Shown here: piece after piece, positions 26,943 to 36,026 of the stretch
How positions within the stretch are numbered: position 1 is the stretch's first letter
How the letters are laid out: every line of letters starts with the position of its first letter
DNA from: Accumulibacter sp.
Lineage (GTDB): Bacteria > Pseudomonadota > Gammaproteobacteria > Burkholderiales > Rhodocyclaceae
Direction: 5' to 3'
Length of the DNA: 64,000 bases
Assembly: GCF_029255285.1 (NCBI RefSeq)
Contig: NZ_JAPUVI010000024.1
Location: forward strand, 1-64,000
Notes under the pieces: generated by a model
Database searches by the model: none
The model's input: the letters and a program-made list of their open reading frames with translations, nothing else
What the model was told of the DNA's origin: nothing
Position numbers and translations under genes: made by a program

Positions 26943-27527
26943 ATGCCCGCCTCATACACAGACGTCATCGAAGCTCACCGTAAGACATTGGACAGCCTCG
27001 CGGCGCTGGCGTTTACGACCATCGAAGTCTCCGAGCGCCTGCTCAGTCTCAACCTGCAAACGACGCGCCGTTTCGTGAATGACGCCTTGGCACGAAACCA
27101 GGCCTTGCGCGGGGTCGGCGACCTCCACGAGGCGCTGGCGGTAAATGCGGCCTTCAGTCAACCCTGGCTAGAGAGAGTCCTGACGTACTCGCGCCGCTAC
27201 CACGACATCCTGGCGGAGACCCACACGCAACTGGCCAGGACAAGCGAAGCCTGCGCGGCGGACTTCCAACAGTCCATGACAACTCTCTTGGAGCGGACCG
27301 CCGCCTCGTCGCCAATGGGCTCGAAAGCGACATCGGCGCTCCTGCAGTGCACACGCCATGCCGTCAGTTCGGCGGTCGAGGAATTCCAGCGTGCCGCCCA
27401 GCCCATTCTGGAAATCAGTGAAGCCGGCGCCGCAGCGCTGGCCTGCACGACGGCGCGCGCGGTTGACGCCGCCACGGCCTCTGCCGAATTGGCGACTGAA
27501 AGAAAGCGCAAACGCCGCCCCAGCTAG
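26943..27527 (+). CDS. Phasin family protein
   Basis: 194-residue protein with the pattern of granule-associated phasins. It has an N-terminal amphipathic region (VIEAHRKTLDSLAALAFTTIEVSERLLSLNLQTTRRF), then long helices rich in Ala, Thr and Ser, and a basic tail ending RKRKRRPS. Phasins coat polyhydroxyalkanoate granules and control their size. The ATG at 26943 follows GGAG; the frame is open upstream to 26817 but lacks family sequence. No PHA synthase is in the window. It stands alone between the TPR gene and the permease. Confidence 0.82.
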   Translation: MPASYTDVIEAHRKTLDSLAALAFTTIEVSERLLSLNLQTTRRFVNDALARNQALRGVGDLHEALAVNAAFSQPWLERVLTYSRRYHDILAETHTQLARTSEACAADFQQSMTTLLERTAASSPMGSKATSALLQCTRHAVSSAVEEFQRAAQPILEISEAGAAALACTTARAVDAATASAELATERKRKRRPS

Positions 27528-27784
27528 CCTGACCGACCTGCTAACCGGGAGCCAGGATAGACGATTCGCAGGCCGTAGTGATGGGACGACGAACACCTAC
27601 CTGCCCGTCCAAGAATGGCGGACAGGTGTGCAAAAAAGCGACAGTGTGCCGAGTGACAACGCCCGCTTGATCTGCTTCTCGCCAAGCTGGACGAGCAGCA
27701 TGCTAGTCTCGCGGACTGTCGTTTCGCCTCCCCATGTTTGTGTCCCCGCGCGTCGTGCGCTACTGTGGGCAAGGACTCGCCGTC

Positions 27785-29074
27785 ATGCGCCATCATCTCA
27801 ATACCTTTTCGGCGACTTTCCTGGTCGTGGCCAGCATGCTCGGCACGGGCATTCTGACCACCAGCGGAATCATGCTGTCGCTCGTGAAGACACCGGGTGC
27901 CGTGCTTTGCATCTGGGTCGCGGGCGGACTCCTCGCCTGGATCGGCGCTTGGTGCTACGGGGAACTGGCGCGCCGCATGCCTCGCAACGGTGGTGAGGCA
28001 AGCATCCTGCGCGAACTGTTCTCACCCTCCTTGGGTGAACTGGCCGGGTGGACCTCGTTCGTCGTGGCTTTTGCGGCCGGCAACGCCGCCTCTTCGCTGG
28101 CCTTGTCCGACTACCTGGCGCAGGCCCTGCCGGGATTGGCTCTGGCACCGCAAGTCGTGGCCTGTACCGCGCTGCTGTTGGTGACCAGCCTGCACGGCCT
28201 GTTCGGCCCGCTCGGCCTGCGCATCCAAACGCTGCTCGCGGCAAGCAAGTTCATCCTGCTCGCTGGATTGACCCTCTACGGCATCTTCCTCGCCTCGCCG
28301 GCGATGGAAGCACCGGTCTCGGCCCTCGAACCTCTGCGTCGAACTGCCGAATTCGGTGCCCCTTGGGGTCTGGCAATGATGCTGGTCATGTTCGCCTACA
28401 GCGGCTGGAACGCGGCGATCTATGTCGCCGGTGAGGTCGAGGATCCAGTACGCAACGTGCGGCGGGCGATGATCATGGGAACAAGTATCGTCATGCTGCT
28501 CTATGTGGCGATCAACGCCGTGCTATTGACCAGTTTGCCGGCACAGGAACTCGAAGGTATCGTCCCGGTCATCGCAGTACTTGTCAAACACCTCTTCGGC
28601 GCCCAGGCAGCATCGTTGTTTTCCGGACTCGTCGCGTTTGCGTTGCTCTCCTCGCTGGGCGTCTCGGCTTTTCTCGGGCCTCGCGTTCTGGCCACCATGC
28701 TCGGCTGGTACGACAAGGCAGGCGACGACGACTCTGCACGATCCCTGGTACGACCGAGCCTCGTATGGCTGCAAGCTGGACTGTCGATTTTCATGGTGCT
28801 CACCGGCTCCTTCGTTCAGATTCTGACCGTGATGGGTTTCCTGCTCGGCTTGTTTCCGATTCTCTGCGTGCTCGGTCTCTATCGCGTCCGTGAGCACGAT
28901 GGTCACCCGCAGCGTCTCCTGCGCTATGTGTTGGCACCCGTGTTCGTCGGCGTGTCCACCGTCGTTCTGCTGCTCGGTGCAGCGCAAAGCCCACATGAGG
29001 TCGGGATCGCGGTGGCGCTGATCGGTTTCTTCTTTTTGGCGCGCGTCGGCATACGCCGTTGCGCCTGGATCTGA
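27785..29074 (+). CDS. APC-superfamily amino acid permease
   Basis: 429-residue inner-membrane transporter with about 12 predicted helices. The first helix carries the substrate-binding loop MLGTGILTTSGIML, matching the G-x-G-I pattern of APC carriers, and MFAYSGWNAAIYVAGEVEDPVRN matches the conserved helix-6 region of the family. A longer start at 27734 is possible; AAGGA precedes 27785. Substrate cannot be inferred. About 256 bases before it contain no gene. It is followed 22 bases later by an unrelated exported protein. Confidence 0.85.
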   Translation: MRHHLNTFSATFLVVASMLGTGILTTSGIMLSLVKTPGAVLCIWVAGGLLAWIGAWCYGELARRMPRNGGEASILRELFSPSLGELAGWTSFVVAFAAGNAASSLALSDYLAQALPGLALAPQVVACTALLLVTSLHGLFGPLGLRIQTLLAASKFILLAGLTLYGIFLASPAMEAPVSALEPLRRTAEFGAPWGLAMMLVMFAYSGWNAAIYVAGEVEDPVRNVRRAMIMGTSIVMLLYVAINAVLLTSLPAQELEGIVPVIAVLVKHLFGAQAASLFSGLVAFALLSSLGVSAFLGPRVLATMLGWYDKAGDDDSARSLVRPSLVWLQAGLSIFMVLTGSFVQILTVMGFLLGLFPILCVLGLYRVREHDGHPQRLLRYVLAPVFVGVSTVVLLLGAAQSPHEVGIAVALIGFFFLARVGIRRCAWI

Positions 29075-29096
29075 CTGACGCATAGGGAAAGTCATC

Positions 29097-30173
29097 ATGC
29101 GGCACCAACTGACTCGCTGTATGTTGCTTGGCGTGTTGTCTTTCACCGCCTGTTTCGTCCCGGCGCGCGCTGCCGAACCCTCGCCGCAGGAGGCAGCACG
29201 CAGCTTTGCCGGGATCGATTCGCCAGCCACCGATGCCGTGCGCAAGGCCTTCCAGGGCCGGGCGGCGGCGGCTTGGGCGAAGTACGACAAACAGGTCGGC
29301 CAGCCGCTAGCCACCTGGGCCAAGCGTGAGGTCGGCTACGGCGGTGGCGGAACCGTCTTCTATCCATTTTCGGGCCCGGACTTCCTGACGGTCGCCTTGG
29401 TCTACCCGGGTGCGCAACGCTATGTATTGGTAGCGATCCAGAACGCCCGGCCACCGGCGCATCCCGAGCGTATGGGAAGCTCACAGCGCCAGGCGTTCGA
29501 GCGAAAACTCGGGGCTGCCTGGGAGAAGTTTGGCCGACTGGGCTTCTTTCGGACCGAGGATCTCGACGACGATCAGCGCGATCTGACGAGCGGCATCGGG
29601 CCCACCACCATACTGATGGCCTTCGCCGCGCGTCTGGGCTACAGCGTGACCGCGGTGTCGCCTCTCGGTTTCGACGCGGACAAGGGAGAGTGGGAACCAC
29701 TGGCCACCGACGACCGTTGGCGCTCTGTGCGTCTGGCGCTGGAGAAGGATGGGCGCAGGGTGACGCTCGACTACCTACGCTTGGATCTGTCCGACAACGG
29801 ACTGCAGGCGGCCTTGCAGCAGCAGGCCTGGATCAAGCGCATGGCTGCCGGGCCAACGCTCCTCAAGGCGGCTTCGCACCTGCTGCAAAAGCCGCACTTC
29901 GGGATCCTGCGTGAAGCGCTGGTAAGCAACGCGACGCAGGTGGTGCAGGACGAAACCGGGCTGGATTTCAAGGACCTCGGCAAAATCGGATCGGTACGCC
30001 TGTACGGCAAGTTTACGCAGACTCATAGCCTGTTCACGACGACGACGCAGCGCGCGCTGGCCGAAGCCTACAAACGCGAGAAAGCGCCGGGGGATCTGCC
30101 TTTCGCCTTCAGTTATCTGAAACGGGCGGACGCCCGTTCGATGCAGATCGCGCGCCGTCAGGCAAAGACATGA
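29097..30173 (+). CDS. Exported protein of unknown function with YPFSGPDF motif
   Basis: 358 residues with a signal peptide (MLLGVLSFTACFVPARAAE region); a Cys near residue 19 is not in a convincing lipobox. The protein is soluble after cleavage. The most distinctive stretch is TVFYPFSGPDFLTVALVYPGAQRYVLVAIQ, which looks like a conserved core. I recall similar unnamed proteins elsewhere but cannot assign a family or activity. Its last 65 bases overlap the convergent alpha/beta hydrolase gene. It is downstream of the permease by 22 bases and could be co-transcribed with it. Confidence 0.8.
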   Translation: MRHQLTRCMLLGVLSFTACFVPARAAEPSPQEAARSFAGIDSPATDAVRKAFQGRAAAAWAKYDKQVGQPLATWAKREVGYGGGGTVFYPFSGPDFLTVALVYPGAQRYVLVAIQNARPPAHPERMGSSQRQAFERKLGAAWEKFGRLGFFRTEDLDDDQRDLTSGIGPTTILMAFAARLGYSVTAVSPLGFDADKGEWEPLATDDRWRSVRLALEKDGRRVTLDYLRLDLSDNGLQAALQQQAWIKRMAAGPTLLKAASHLLQKPHFGILREALVSNATQVVQDETGLDFKDLGKIGSVRLYGKFTQTHSLFTTTTQRALAEAYKREKAPGDLPFAFSYLKRADARSMQIARRQAKT

Positions 30174-31038
30174 AAGTACGCCGTGAAAACGCGGCGACCA
30201 GGCTGTTGAAACGGCTCGGCTCGTCGACGAACAAGGTGTGACCGGCTTCTTCGAACACCTCCACCTGCGCCAGTTCACCCTTGCGTCTCTGCAGCGCTTC
30301 CCCCTGCTCTCGCAGGCGCGGGCGGATTGCATACAGCACCGGCACTTCCTGACGGGCCACGATGTCACGCCAATAGGTACGCGGGTACGGCTGGCCGAGC
30401 AGCTGTCTGGCGGCACCCGCCGGCACTCGTAGCGCTGAACGGAGGACCGCGTCGGCGATATCGGCCGGCGGCGGGGTGCGAAAGATTCCTCGGCAAAAGT
30501 TGGTCAGGTACTCCTCTCGCCGTTTGGGGTCATTCAGGTCGTCGCGGCGCCTGCTCGAACTGGCGGCCGGCGGCCGTCCCTCGCCGATCGAATTGTCGAT
30601 CAGGACGAGACCGCGCAAACCCTCCTGCGGCTTCTGTTCGATGAAGTCAAGCGATTCGAGGACGCCCAACGACCAACCGGCGAGCACGTAGTCACCGACA
30701 CCGGCTGCCAATAAGAAATCTTCAAGGTCCGCCATCCTGCGCGCAGGATCGTGCGGTCCGTGAGAAATCTCGGACAGCCCTTGCGATCTGGGATCGAAGG
30801 CCAGCACCCGAAACTCGTCACCCAAGGCTTGCAGTTGCAGACGAAACACCGCGGCCGGCATCAACCAGCCAGGGACGAAAACGATGGTTTGCGGCCCACT
30901 GCCGGCCTCTAGATAGTGTAGGCGCAAGCCATCCCGGTTGCTGAAAAAGCGTGTGCTGAGCGATGCTCCAAACGTCGCGCTACTCATCACGGCCAATCCG
31001 GCAAGACACAGCAGAAGACACGAGCGGGCCAGTTTCAT
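30109..31038 (-). CDS. Exported alpha/beta hydrolase
   Basis: 309-residue protein with an N-terminal signal or anchor (LARSCLLLCLAGLAVMSSATFGA). It has the alpha/beta hydrolase oxyanion region VFVPGWLMPAAVF, the nucleophile elbow AGWSLG (Ser near 123) and a C-terminal His in EEAGHTLFVDEPSRFN. The acid expected after strand 7 (where many members have G-x-x-D) is not obvious: the sequence reads VLYAIRPRLREQG. Substrate is unknown; esterase or lipase-like activity is only a family guess. It is tail-to-tail with, and overlaps, the preceding gene by 65 bases. Confidence 0.85.
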   Translation of the reverse strand: MKLARSCLLLCLAGLAVMSSATFGASLSTRFFSNRDGLRLHYLEAGSGPQTIVFVPGWLMPAAVFRLQLQALGDEFRVLAFDPRSQGLSEISHGPHDPARRMADLEDFLLAAGVGDYVLAGWSLGVLESLDFIEQKPQEGLRGLVLIDNSIGEGRPPAASSSRRRDDLNDPKRREEYLTNFCRGIFRTPPPADIADAVLRSALRVPAGAARQLLGQPYPRTYWRDIVARQEVPVLYAIRPRLREQGEALQRRKGELAQVEVFEEAGHTLFVDEPSRFNSLVAAFSRRTFMSLPDGARSASNGRPPVSDN

Positions 31039-31092
31039 GGTTCGTCCGGATAAACGTCATCAATCATCAGTATTGAGGTGTCCGTCGGCACA

Positions 31093-31114
31093 CGAGAGTC
31101 GGAGTCAACTCTCG
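31093..31114. repeat. 7-base inverted repeat upstream of the sensor gene
   Basis: CGAGAGT and ACTCTCG are perfectly inverted around an eight-base spacer. It lies in the divergent region between the hydrolase and the sensor gene and could be an operator or a hairpin. No known regulator motif is recognised. Confidence 0.4.
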
Positions 31115-31324
31115 GACGCCGGCGCAGGGTAGTACGGCAGGCTACCATCAGCTTCTGCCTTCCGGCAAGCCCATGCGCATCCCGGAACGGGTAAGCTGCG
31201 GTTCGACAGAAACTCGGTACGGCGGATATACTCCGCGTTCAGCGCCCTGCCACCGTGTGTCGAAGCTGGCGGCAGCCGTTGTTGTTGGCGCTCGCAGGCC
31301 CAGTTCACCAGCCAGGAGCGACAT

Positions 31325-33031
31325 GTGGGCATATTTTCCAGCAAATTGCGCATCGGCGAGAAACTCGGACTGGGTTTCGGATTGGTCGGACTGCTCTTCA
31401 TCGGCGTCATCTGGCACGATCACCAAGTTCTGCGCTCGGTACTTGACGACTACCATCAGTTGCACGCGGTATTCGAAACCCGCAAGTCGCTGGCGCTCCA
31501 GATCGAGAGCGAGATGGCCGCCGCCCGGGAAGCGGAGAAAGATTTCCTGATACAACGCCAGGAACGCTACGCCGGCAAGGTCGATCAACACTTGGGCAAC
31601 TTGCGCGACAAAATCGCCGCCTTGGCGACCGTTGACCAGCAGTCGCGGCAGACGGCCGAGGAACTCCAAGCGCTGACGGCGAGCTACCAGGAAAGCTTCC
31701 ATGCCGTTGCCGACGCTTGGCGAAGTATGGGCCTCGACGAGAACTCCGGAATTCAGGGCTCGTTCCGCAGCCGAATCCATCGCCTGCACGAGTTGTCGGC
31801 CAACTACAACGTCGACCGTCTCTACACCAGCCTTTTGCAGATTCGCCGCAACGAAAAAGACCTCGCCTTGCGCAGAGACGCGAGCTACCGCGATCGTGTC
31901 CGCCACCTGATCGCCGAGTTCCGACAACTCATCGAGGCCTCGGAACTACCGCAAGCCGTCAAGGCGAAATTACTCGCCGAGTTGGCCTTGTACGCGCGAA
32001 CCTTTGAACCATATGCTGAACGGGTACTAAGATCTGGCCAAACGGACAGCGGGAAAGGACCTTTCCGCGACGCCGCGCAGCGCATGGAGGCCCTGCTCGA
32101 CGCTTACCATGTCACCAACCTGGAAACCAACGTTCTCAAGCTCCGACGACGAGAAAAGGATTTCCTGCTGCGTGGTGACGAATCGTATCCGCAGATGGTA
32201 GTCGATATCGCGCGGAGCATTCGCATGCAGATCGCCTCGTCGACCATTTCGGCCGCCGACAAGGAACTACTCAACGGCCTTCTACGCGATTATCAACGCA
32301 GTTTCCTGGTGCTCGTATCGCGGCGCTCGCTGATCGCCGACTTGACTCGGCAGATGGACGCGGCCGCCAATCGCGTCGTCCCCCTGATCCAGCAGAATGC
32401 CGATCAGGCGAACGAAATGATGGCTGCTCGCGCAAAGGAGATCGCCGAATCTTCGCAAGCGAGCGTTCGCCTGAGCCTCGTCGTGATGGCCTGCGCGATC
32501 GCGCTGGCGATCGTCTTCGCCGTCCTGATCGCCGCGCGTATCGTTCGTCCCGTGCGTCAAATGGCCGGCCTGCTCGACAACTTGGCGTACGGCACACCGA
32601 CTGGGCGAGTGGCCACGGTACACGGCGGACGCGACGAGATCAACGCTATGGGCGAGTCGCTCAATGCTCTGATCGATCACCGCGCCAACTTCCTGGACTG
32701 GTGGAAAGCTTCGATGAACGAGGTGATGGCCCTGCGCGAACTCGACGGTGCGCAGACCGAGGCAGAACGCGACGCGGCTAACCGCAACCTGCACGCGGCT
32801 GAAATCGCCAAGGTAACTCAACTCGATGCCATCCGCGATCGCTTGCTGCAGCATTCCGAATGCATCGTCAATATCGCACAGCGGGCCATTGCCGACCACG
32901 GCAAACTCGGCGCCAACGATGTGAAAGACATGGCGCACGCGGCACAGAGCATTACCATGCTACTCGAAGCGCTGACCAAAGAACGGGCGTCGGTAGCAAC
33001 GAAGCCTGCACCGCAGACCACGGCTAGCTGA
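31325..33031 (+). CDS. Transmembrane helical sensor with HAMP, lacking an output domain
   Basis: 568 residues. First membrane helix at about 14-30, second at about 383-405 (LSLVVMACAIALAIVFAVLIAARIV), then a HAMP-like segment from RPVRQMAG to about 450 and a 115-residue C-terminal helical part. The periplasmic region of about 350 residues contains three copies of an E-K-D motif: AEKDFLIQRQERY (near 70), NEKDLALRRDASY (near 176) and REKDFLLRGDESY (near 276). This resembles the helical bimodular (HBM) sensor domain but with three modules. No methyl-accepting tip, kinase, GGDEF or EAL is present. Start is GTG at 31325 after AGGAG; an ATG two bases earlier is in another frame. Confidence 0.85.
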   Translation: MGIFSSKLRIGEKLGLGFGLVGLLFIGVIWHDHQVLRSVLDDYHQLHAVFETRKSLALQIESEMAAAREAEKDFLIQRQERYAGKVDQHLGNLRDKIAALATVDQQSRQTAEELQALTASYQESFHAVADAWRSMGLDENSGIQGSFRSRIHRLHELSANYNVDRLYTSLLQIRRNEKDLALRRDASYRDRVRHLIAEFRQLIEASELPQAVKAKLLAELALYARTFEPYAERVLRSGQTDSGKGPFRDAAQRMEALLDAYHVTNLETNVLKLRRREKDFLLRGDESYPQMVVDIARSIRMQIASSTISAADKELLNGLLRDYQRSFLVLVSRRSLIADLTRQMDAAANRVVPLIQQNADQANEMMAARAKEIAESSQASVRLSLVVMACAIALAIVFAVLIAARIVRPVRQMAGLLDNLAYGTPTGRVATVHGGRDEINAMGESLNALIDHRANFLDWWKASMNEVMALRELDGAQTEAERDAANRNLHAAEIAKVTQLDAIRDRLLQHSECIVNIAQRAIADHGKLGANDVKDMAHAAQSITMLLEALTKERASVATKPAPQTTAS

Positions 33032-33192
33032 CCACCTACGGCCTGTGGGCCCGCCCCGGTGACTCGGGGCCCGACCACGTTCCCCTCTACGACACTGACA
33101 GAGGGCTGCTCCGGCCCGGGAGATCAGCCGGCTAGGGGCGAGTCACCACTTCCTAGCCGACGAGCGTAGCGGCCTGGCACGGCAAAGAGCGT

Positions 33193-33666
33193 TCAACCAA
33201 GCTTGGAAAACGCCTCGACCACATCGAGCGGTGCCTGGACCAACTCGATCAGCACGCCTTCACCGGCGATCGGGAATTCTGCGCTGGCTTTCGGATGTAG
33301 AAAGGTGATGTCAAAGCCTGCGGCCCCCTTGCGGATACCGCCCGGCGCGAAACGCACTCCGTGGTCGGTCAACCATTCGACCGCCTTCGGCAGGTCGTCG
33401 ATCCACAACCCGACATGGTTGAGCGGAGTGGCGTGGACGGCCGGTTTTTTCTCGGGATCAACGGGCTGCATCAAATCCACTTCGACCTTGAACGGGCCTT
33501 TGCCCATTGCCGCGATGTCCTCGTCGACGTTTTCGCGTTCGCTGACGAAGTTACCGGTAATCTCGAGACCAAGCATGTCTACCCACAATTGGCGGAGTTT
33601 CAGCTTGTCCGGACCACCGATGGCGATTTGCTGGATGCCCAGCACCTTGAAGGGACGTTGGTTCAT
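33193..33666 (-). CDS. VOC (glyoxalase/dioxygenase) superfamily protein
   Basis: 157-residue protein with two beta-alpha-beta-beta-beta halves. A possible metal-ligand region is [25 protein letters not shown], then [25 protein letters not shown] and a C-terminal [12 protein letters not shown] with the usual Glu. These are hallmarks of the vicinal-oxygen-chelate fold (glyoxalase I, methylmalonyl-CoA epimerase and others). Exact activity cannot be assigned. It lies 50 bases after the malonyl-CoA decarboxylase gene on the same strand, so a CoA-ester epimerase role is conceivable but speculative. Confidence 0.88.
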   Translation of the reverse strand: MNQRPFKVLGIQQIAIGGPDKLKLRQLWVDMLGLEITGNFVSERENVDEDIAAMGKGPFKVEVDLMQPVDPEKKPAVHATPLNHVGLWIDDLPKAVEWLTDHGVRFAPGGIRKGAAGFDITFLHPKASAEFPIAGEGVLIELVQAPLDVVEAFSKLG

Positions 33667-33716
33667 GTGATGTTCTTTCTTTTGACAAGGAAAACGAACG
33701 TTCAGCCCGCGTTGTC

Positions 33717-35102
33717 TCAGTCACGGGCTGAACGGCGAATAGCGGGGTTGGCAGCCACTTCCCCGCCGCGTGAAAAAACTTCGACATTCTGTTCTATGGT
33801 ATCAGGGTCGTACAGATAGTTGACCATCAGTCCGTACGACTGCCGTCGACCACGCTCCGACGTGTCCGCCAGGTAATTGAGACGCTCGATACGCGCGCCA
33901 TTGCCTAGATGAAACCGCGCAACGGGGTCGAATGGCCTCCCGCCTTCGCCCGGAGTCAGCAAGTAGCGCGCCGCGAGCCGGGTCAGCCCGTGCTGAAGAG
34001 CACGCGCCAGACGAGAATCGTCGGCCCAGTGACCATCGGCGAGCCGTGCGACCAAGTCGGCCGCCTGGACAACGCTCGCTGTTCCGGCCATCTGATGCCG
34101 ACTGATCCGTTCAAGATCGGACTCGGAAAAGGATTTCTGCCAAGCTTCAGGATTCTTCTCGGCCCAGCGGCGAAAAGACGGCAGCGGCGACAAGGTGGCA
34201 AAGTTGACGAGGCGCGGGTAATCACGCTTGAGGTCGTCGACCACCCGTTTGAGCAGGAAATTGCCAAAGGAAACGCCACGCAAACCGGCCTGCGTGTTCG
34301 AGATCGAATAAAAAATCGCCGTACTCGCCCGTTGCGCGTCGAACACCGGCGCCTGCTCGTCAAGCAGTGTCTGAACGTTGTCGGCAAGCTTGTCGGTCAA
34401 AGCCACCTCGACGAAGATCAGCGGTTCCATCGGCATACGTGGATGGAAGAACGCATAGCAACGCCGATCCGAGTCCAGGCGGTTTTTCAGGTCGCTCCAG
34501 GAGCGGATCTCGTGCACCGCTTCATACTCGATCAGCTTTTCTAGCAACGCCGCCGGCGAGTTCCAAGTAATACGCTGAAGTTCGAGGAAACCGACGTCGA
34601 ACCAAGCACTCAAGCGAGTTTCGACCTCCCGGTCAAGCGAACACAATGCGGGATCCCCGTTCATCAGGCGCAACAGGTCGGCACGTAGATCCACGAGAAA
34701 CTTGACGCCCTGCGGCAGCGCGGTGAACTGCGTCAGGATGCGCATGCGTGCCGAACGCATGGCGTTGCGCAGCGCGGATTCGGCCGTCCACCGGTCATCG
34801 CACTCGATCGCTGCCTGATAGTCGGCATGCGCCTCGGCGACCCGTTGCGGATCGGGCCCGAATTCGGTAGCGATGACACGCAGGAAGCTGGCACGGCCTT
34901 CGTCGTCGAGACGCAGATAGCTTTCCGCCAGGCGGCCGGCGCGTTGCCGCGCCGAGACTTCGCCGCCGACACCGCTCGCGCACTCGTGCAGCAGCTCGCG
35001 TATGCGCTGGAGCTGCCTACCATCGAGATGGCGCGGGCCACTCCCCTCGGAGAGCAGCGTACGCACCTTGCGCAACCCCCGGACAACCATTCCACTAGGC
35101 AT
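33717..35102 (-). CDS. mcd: Malonyl-CoA decarboxylase
   Basis: 461-residue enzyme that decarboxylates malonyl-CoA to acetyl-CoA. The N-terminal helical domain is followed by the GNAT-like catalytic domain, with the family stretches [61 protein letters not shown] and the C-terminal [22 protein letters not shown] plus GLMVNYLYD. The catalytic Ser and His of the family fall in these blocks. The ATG at 35102 follows GGAGGA; the frame remains open upstream in the lgt region. It sits between lgt and a VOC protein. It may control malonyl-CoA levels or use of malonate; no malonate transporter or ligase is adjacent. Confidence 0.93.
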   Translation of the reverse strand: MPSGMVVRGLRKVRTLLSEGSGPRHLDGRQLQRIRELLHECASGVGGEVSARQRAGRLAESYLRLDDEGRASFLRVIATEFGPDPQRVAEAHADYQAAIECDDRWTAESALRNAMRSARMRILTQFTALPQGVKFLVDLRADLLRLMNGDPALCSLDREVETRLSAWFDVGFLELQRITWNSPAALLEKLIEYEAVHEIRSWSDLKNRLDSDRRCYAFFHPRMPMEPLIFVEVALTDKLADNVQTLLDEQAPVFDAQRASTAIFYSISNTQAGLRGVSFGNFLLKRVVDDLKRDYPRLVNFATLSPLPSFRRWAEKNPEAWQKSFSESDLERISRHQMAGTASVVQAADLVARLADGHWADDSRLARALQHGLTRLAARYLLTPGEGGRPFDPVARFHLGNGARIERLNYLADTSERGRRQSYGLMVNYLYDPDTIEQNVEVFSRGGEVAANPAIRRSARD

Positions 35103-35146
35103 TTCTTCCTCCTTCGTCGAGCGGTCGACGAGCGGGCGTCCTCGGC

Positions 35147-35944
35147 TCACACTCGCTGGCGATACGCCGCGACAACAAAAACGATTCCGCACAAGACCAT
35201 CGGCAGGGACAGCCACTGGCCCATGCTGATGGCGGTAGACAAACCAAAGATGCCGTCATCCGGCGCACGAAAGTACTCCGCCAACCAGCGCAGCGCGCCG
35301 TAGCCGATCAGAAACATCCCCGAAACGGCGCCGCGCGGCCGCGCGCGGCGCGAATAGAGCCACAGCACCAGAAATAGCAGGAGTCCTTCGAGGCCAGCCT
35401 GATAGATCTGCGAGGGGTGACGCGGCAGCGCATCGACGTGCGGGAAAATCATTGCCCAAGGCAGGGAAGAGTCGGCTGGGCGCCCCCACAACTCGCCGTT
35501 GATGAAATTGCCGATGCGCCCGGCGGCAAGCCCGAGAGGCACCAGCGGAGCAATGAAGTCGGTGATTTCGAGCCAATTTCGGGAATTCCGGCGGGCGTAC
35601 AGCGCCATCGCCACGAGCACCCCGAGGAAGCCGCCGTGAAACGACATGCCGCCCTTCCAGACAGCGAAGATCTGCAACGGATGCGCCAAGTAGTAGGCCG
35701 GCTCGTAGAACAACACCTGGCCCAGGCGGCCACCGATGATTACTCCCAGAACCCCGAAGAAGAGGAGGTCGTCGAGTTGGCGCAGCGTCCAGCCGGCCAG
35801 GGAAAGCTGTGGATGCGACGTGATCCGACGGCGGCCCAGCCACCAGAACTGGAAGAAGGCCAGCAGGTACATCAATCCGTACCAATGGACGCTCAGCGGG
35901 CCAAGCGACAAGGCGACAGGATCGAACTGCGGATGGATCAACAC
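35147..35944 (-). CDS. lgt: Phosphatidylglycerol-prolipoprotein diacylglyceryl transferase
   Basis: 265-residue inner-membrane enzyme with seven predicted helices that attaches diacylglycerol to the lipobox Cys of prolipoproteins. It starts [30 protein letters not shown] and contains [15 protein letters not shown] and the signature [17 protein letters not shown]. The gene is divergent from ilvD with an 82-base spacer carrying a palindrome, and is followed 44 bases later by malonyl-CoA decarboxylase. Lipoproteins such as the LivK-type binding protein in this window would be its substrates. Confidence 0.96.
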   Translation of the reverse strand: MLIHPQFDPVALSLGPLSVHWYGLMYLLAFFQFWWLGRRRITSHPQLSLAGWTLRQLDDLLFFGVLGVIIGGRLGQVLFYEPAYYLAHPLQIFAVWKGGMSFHGGFLGVLVAMALYARRNSRNWLEITDFIAPLVPLGLAAGRIGNFINGELWGRPADSSLPWAMIFPHVDALPRHPSQIYQAGLEGLLLFLVLWLYSRRARPRGAVSGMFLIGYGALRWLAEYFRAPDDGIFGLSTAISMGQWLSLPMVLCGIVFVVAAYRQRV

Positions 35945-35965
35945 GGCGCGAACACCCCGAGGGCT

Positions 35966-35982
35966 TTCGGATAGAATCCGAA
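35966..35982. promoter_or_regulatory. Palindrome between lgt and ilvD
   Basis: TTCGGATAGAATCCGAA is a perfect 7-base inverted repeat around AGA, placed centrally between the divergent lgt and ilvD starts and directly before TTATACG, which could be a -10 element for ilvD. It may be an operator; no regulator is identified. Confidence 0.45.
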
Positions 35983-36026
35983 TTATACGCGCCCCCTTGG
36001 ACGTGTTCCCCGATTGGAGATCTCCG

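Noticed and set aside
31039-31324. c-di-GMP riboswitch before the sensor gene
   Set aside because: Several small hairpins are present but the conserved GEMM core could not be matched.
33040-33090. GC-rich hairpin after the sensor gene as an intrinsic terminator
   Set aside because: A stem with three mismatches can form but no T-tract follows; evidence too weak to list.
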